DNA of 6,024 nt from Enterobacteriaceae bacterium (GTDB taxonomy: Bacteria > Pseudomonadota > Gammaproteobacteria > Enterobacterales > Enterobacteriaceae): NCBI GenBank assembly GCA_022712475.1, contig JALAGK010000543.1, positions 1-6,024 on the forward strand, given 5' to 3'. Below are positions 5,998-6,024 of the stretch, piece by piece. The notes below the pieces were generated by a model that was not told the origin of the DNA, made no database searches, and saw nothing but the letters and a program-made list of their open reading frames with translations. Position numbers and translations under genes: made by a program. Positions within the stretch are counted from its first letter, which is position 1. The number at the start of each line of letters is the position of its first letter.

Positions 5998-6024
5998 ATG
6001 TTAAGTATTTTTAAACCCGCCGCG
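5998..6024 (+). CDS. glpT: Glycerol-3-phosphate transporter GlpT, N-terminus only (cut by window)
   Basis: Only nine codons are visible, reading MLSIFKPAA. This matches the start of E. coli GlpT (MLSIFKPAP) in eight of nine residues. GlpT is an inner-membrane major-facilitator antiporter that imports glycerol-3-phosphate in exchange for phosphate, and it also lets fosfomycin enter. GGAGG at 5989-5993 lies 4 nt before the ATG. The upstream CRP-like palindrome supports the call. A gene for periplasmic GlpQ would be expected next but is outside the window. Related transporters UhpT and PgtP start differently. Confidence 0.75.

Overview
The window looks like the chromosome of an enterobacterium (family Enterobacteriaceae or a close relative). 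Three proteins support this. The product of 4515-5714 closely resembles Escherichia coli YfaY, the catalase closely resembles Proteus mirabilis KatA, and the last 27 bases encode the N-terminus of the glycerol-3-phosphate transporter GlpT. Coding sequence is moderately GC-rich, genes carry strong AAGGAG/GGAGG-type Shine-Dalgarno sites, and transcription units end in classic hairpin plus U-tract terminators. I cannot name the species.

Layout. Positions 1-2586 hold the end of a plus-strand operon: a short-chain dehydrogenase cut by the left edge, then the two halves of a split transketolase. The genes are 13 nt apart and then overlap by 4 nt (ATGA), so they are almost certainly co-transcribed and the two halves translationally coupled. 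After the operon comes a hairpin-rich 3' untranslated stretch with an intrinsic terminator (2702-2727). It faces the terminator (2755-2781) of the convergent minus-strand catalase gene katA (2806-4254). A 260-bp divergent intergenic region (4255-4514) separates katA from yfaY (4515-5714, plus strand), a CinA-type protein with its own terminator (5728-5750). Positions 5751-5997 form the control region and leader of glpT, which starts at 5998 and runs off the right edge.

How the parts work together. The dehydrogenase and split transketolase suggest a sugar or polyol catabolic route: NAD(P)-dependent oxidation of an alcohol to a keto compound, and two-carbon ketol transfer from a ketose. The transporter, kinase and regulator that would reveal the substrate must lie left of the window. 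KatA detoxifies hydrogen peroxide as a single-gene unit. YfaY is a housekeeping-type paralogue of unknown role whose deamidase-like domain has lost its active-site signature. GlpT begins a separate, probably CRP-controlled unit for glycerol-3-phosphate uptake.

I see no mobile element, CRISPR array, RNA gene or clearly novel defence-like system. The points most worth a second look are the unassigned split-transketolase operon, its structured 3' region, the glpT regulatory region and leader, and the gene order around yfaY and glpT, which differs from E. coli.
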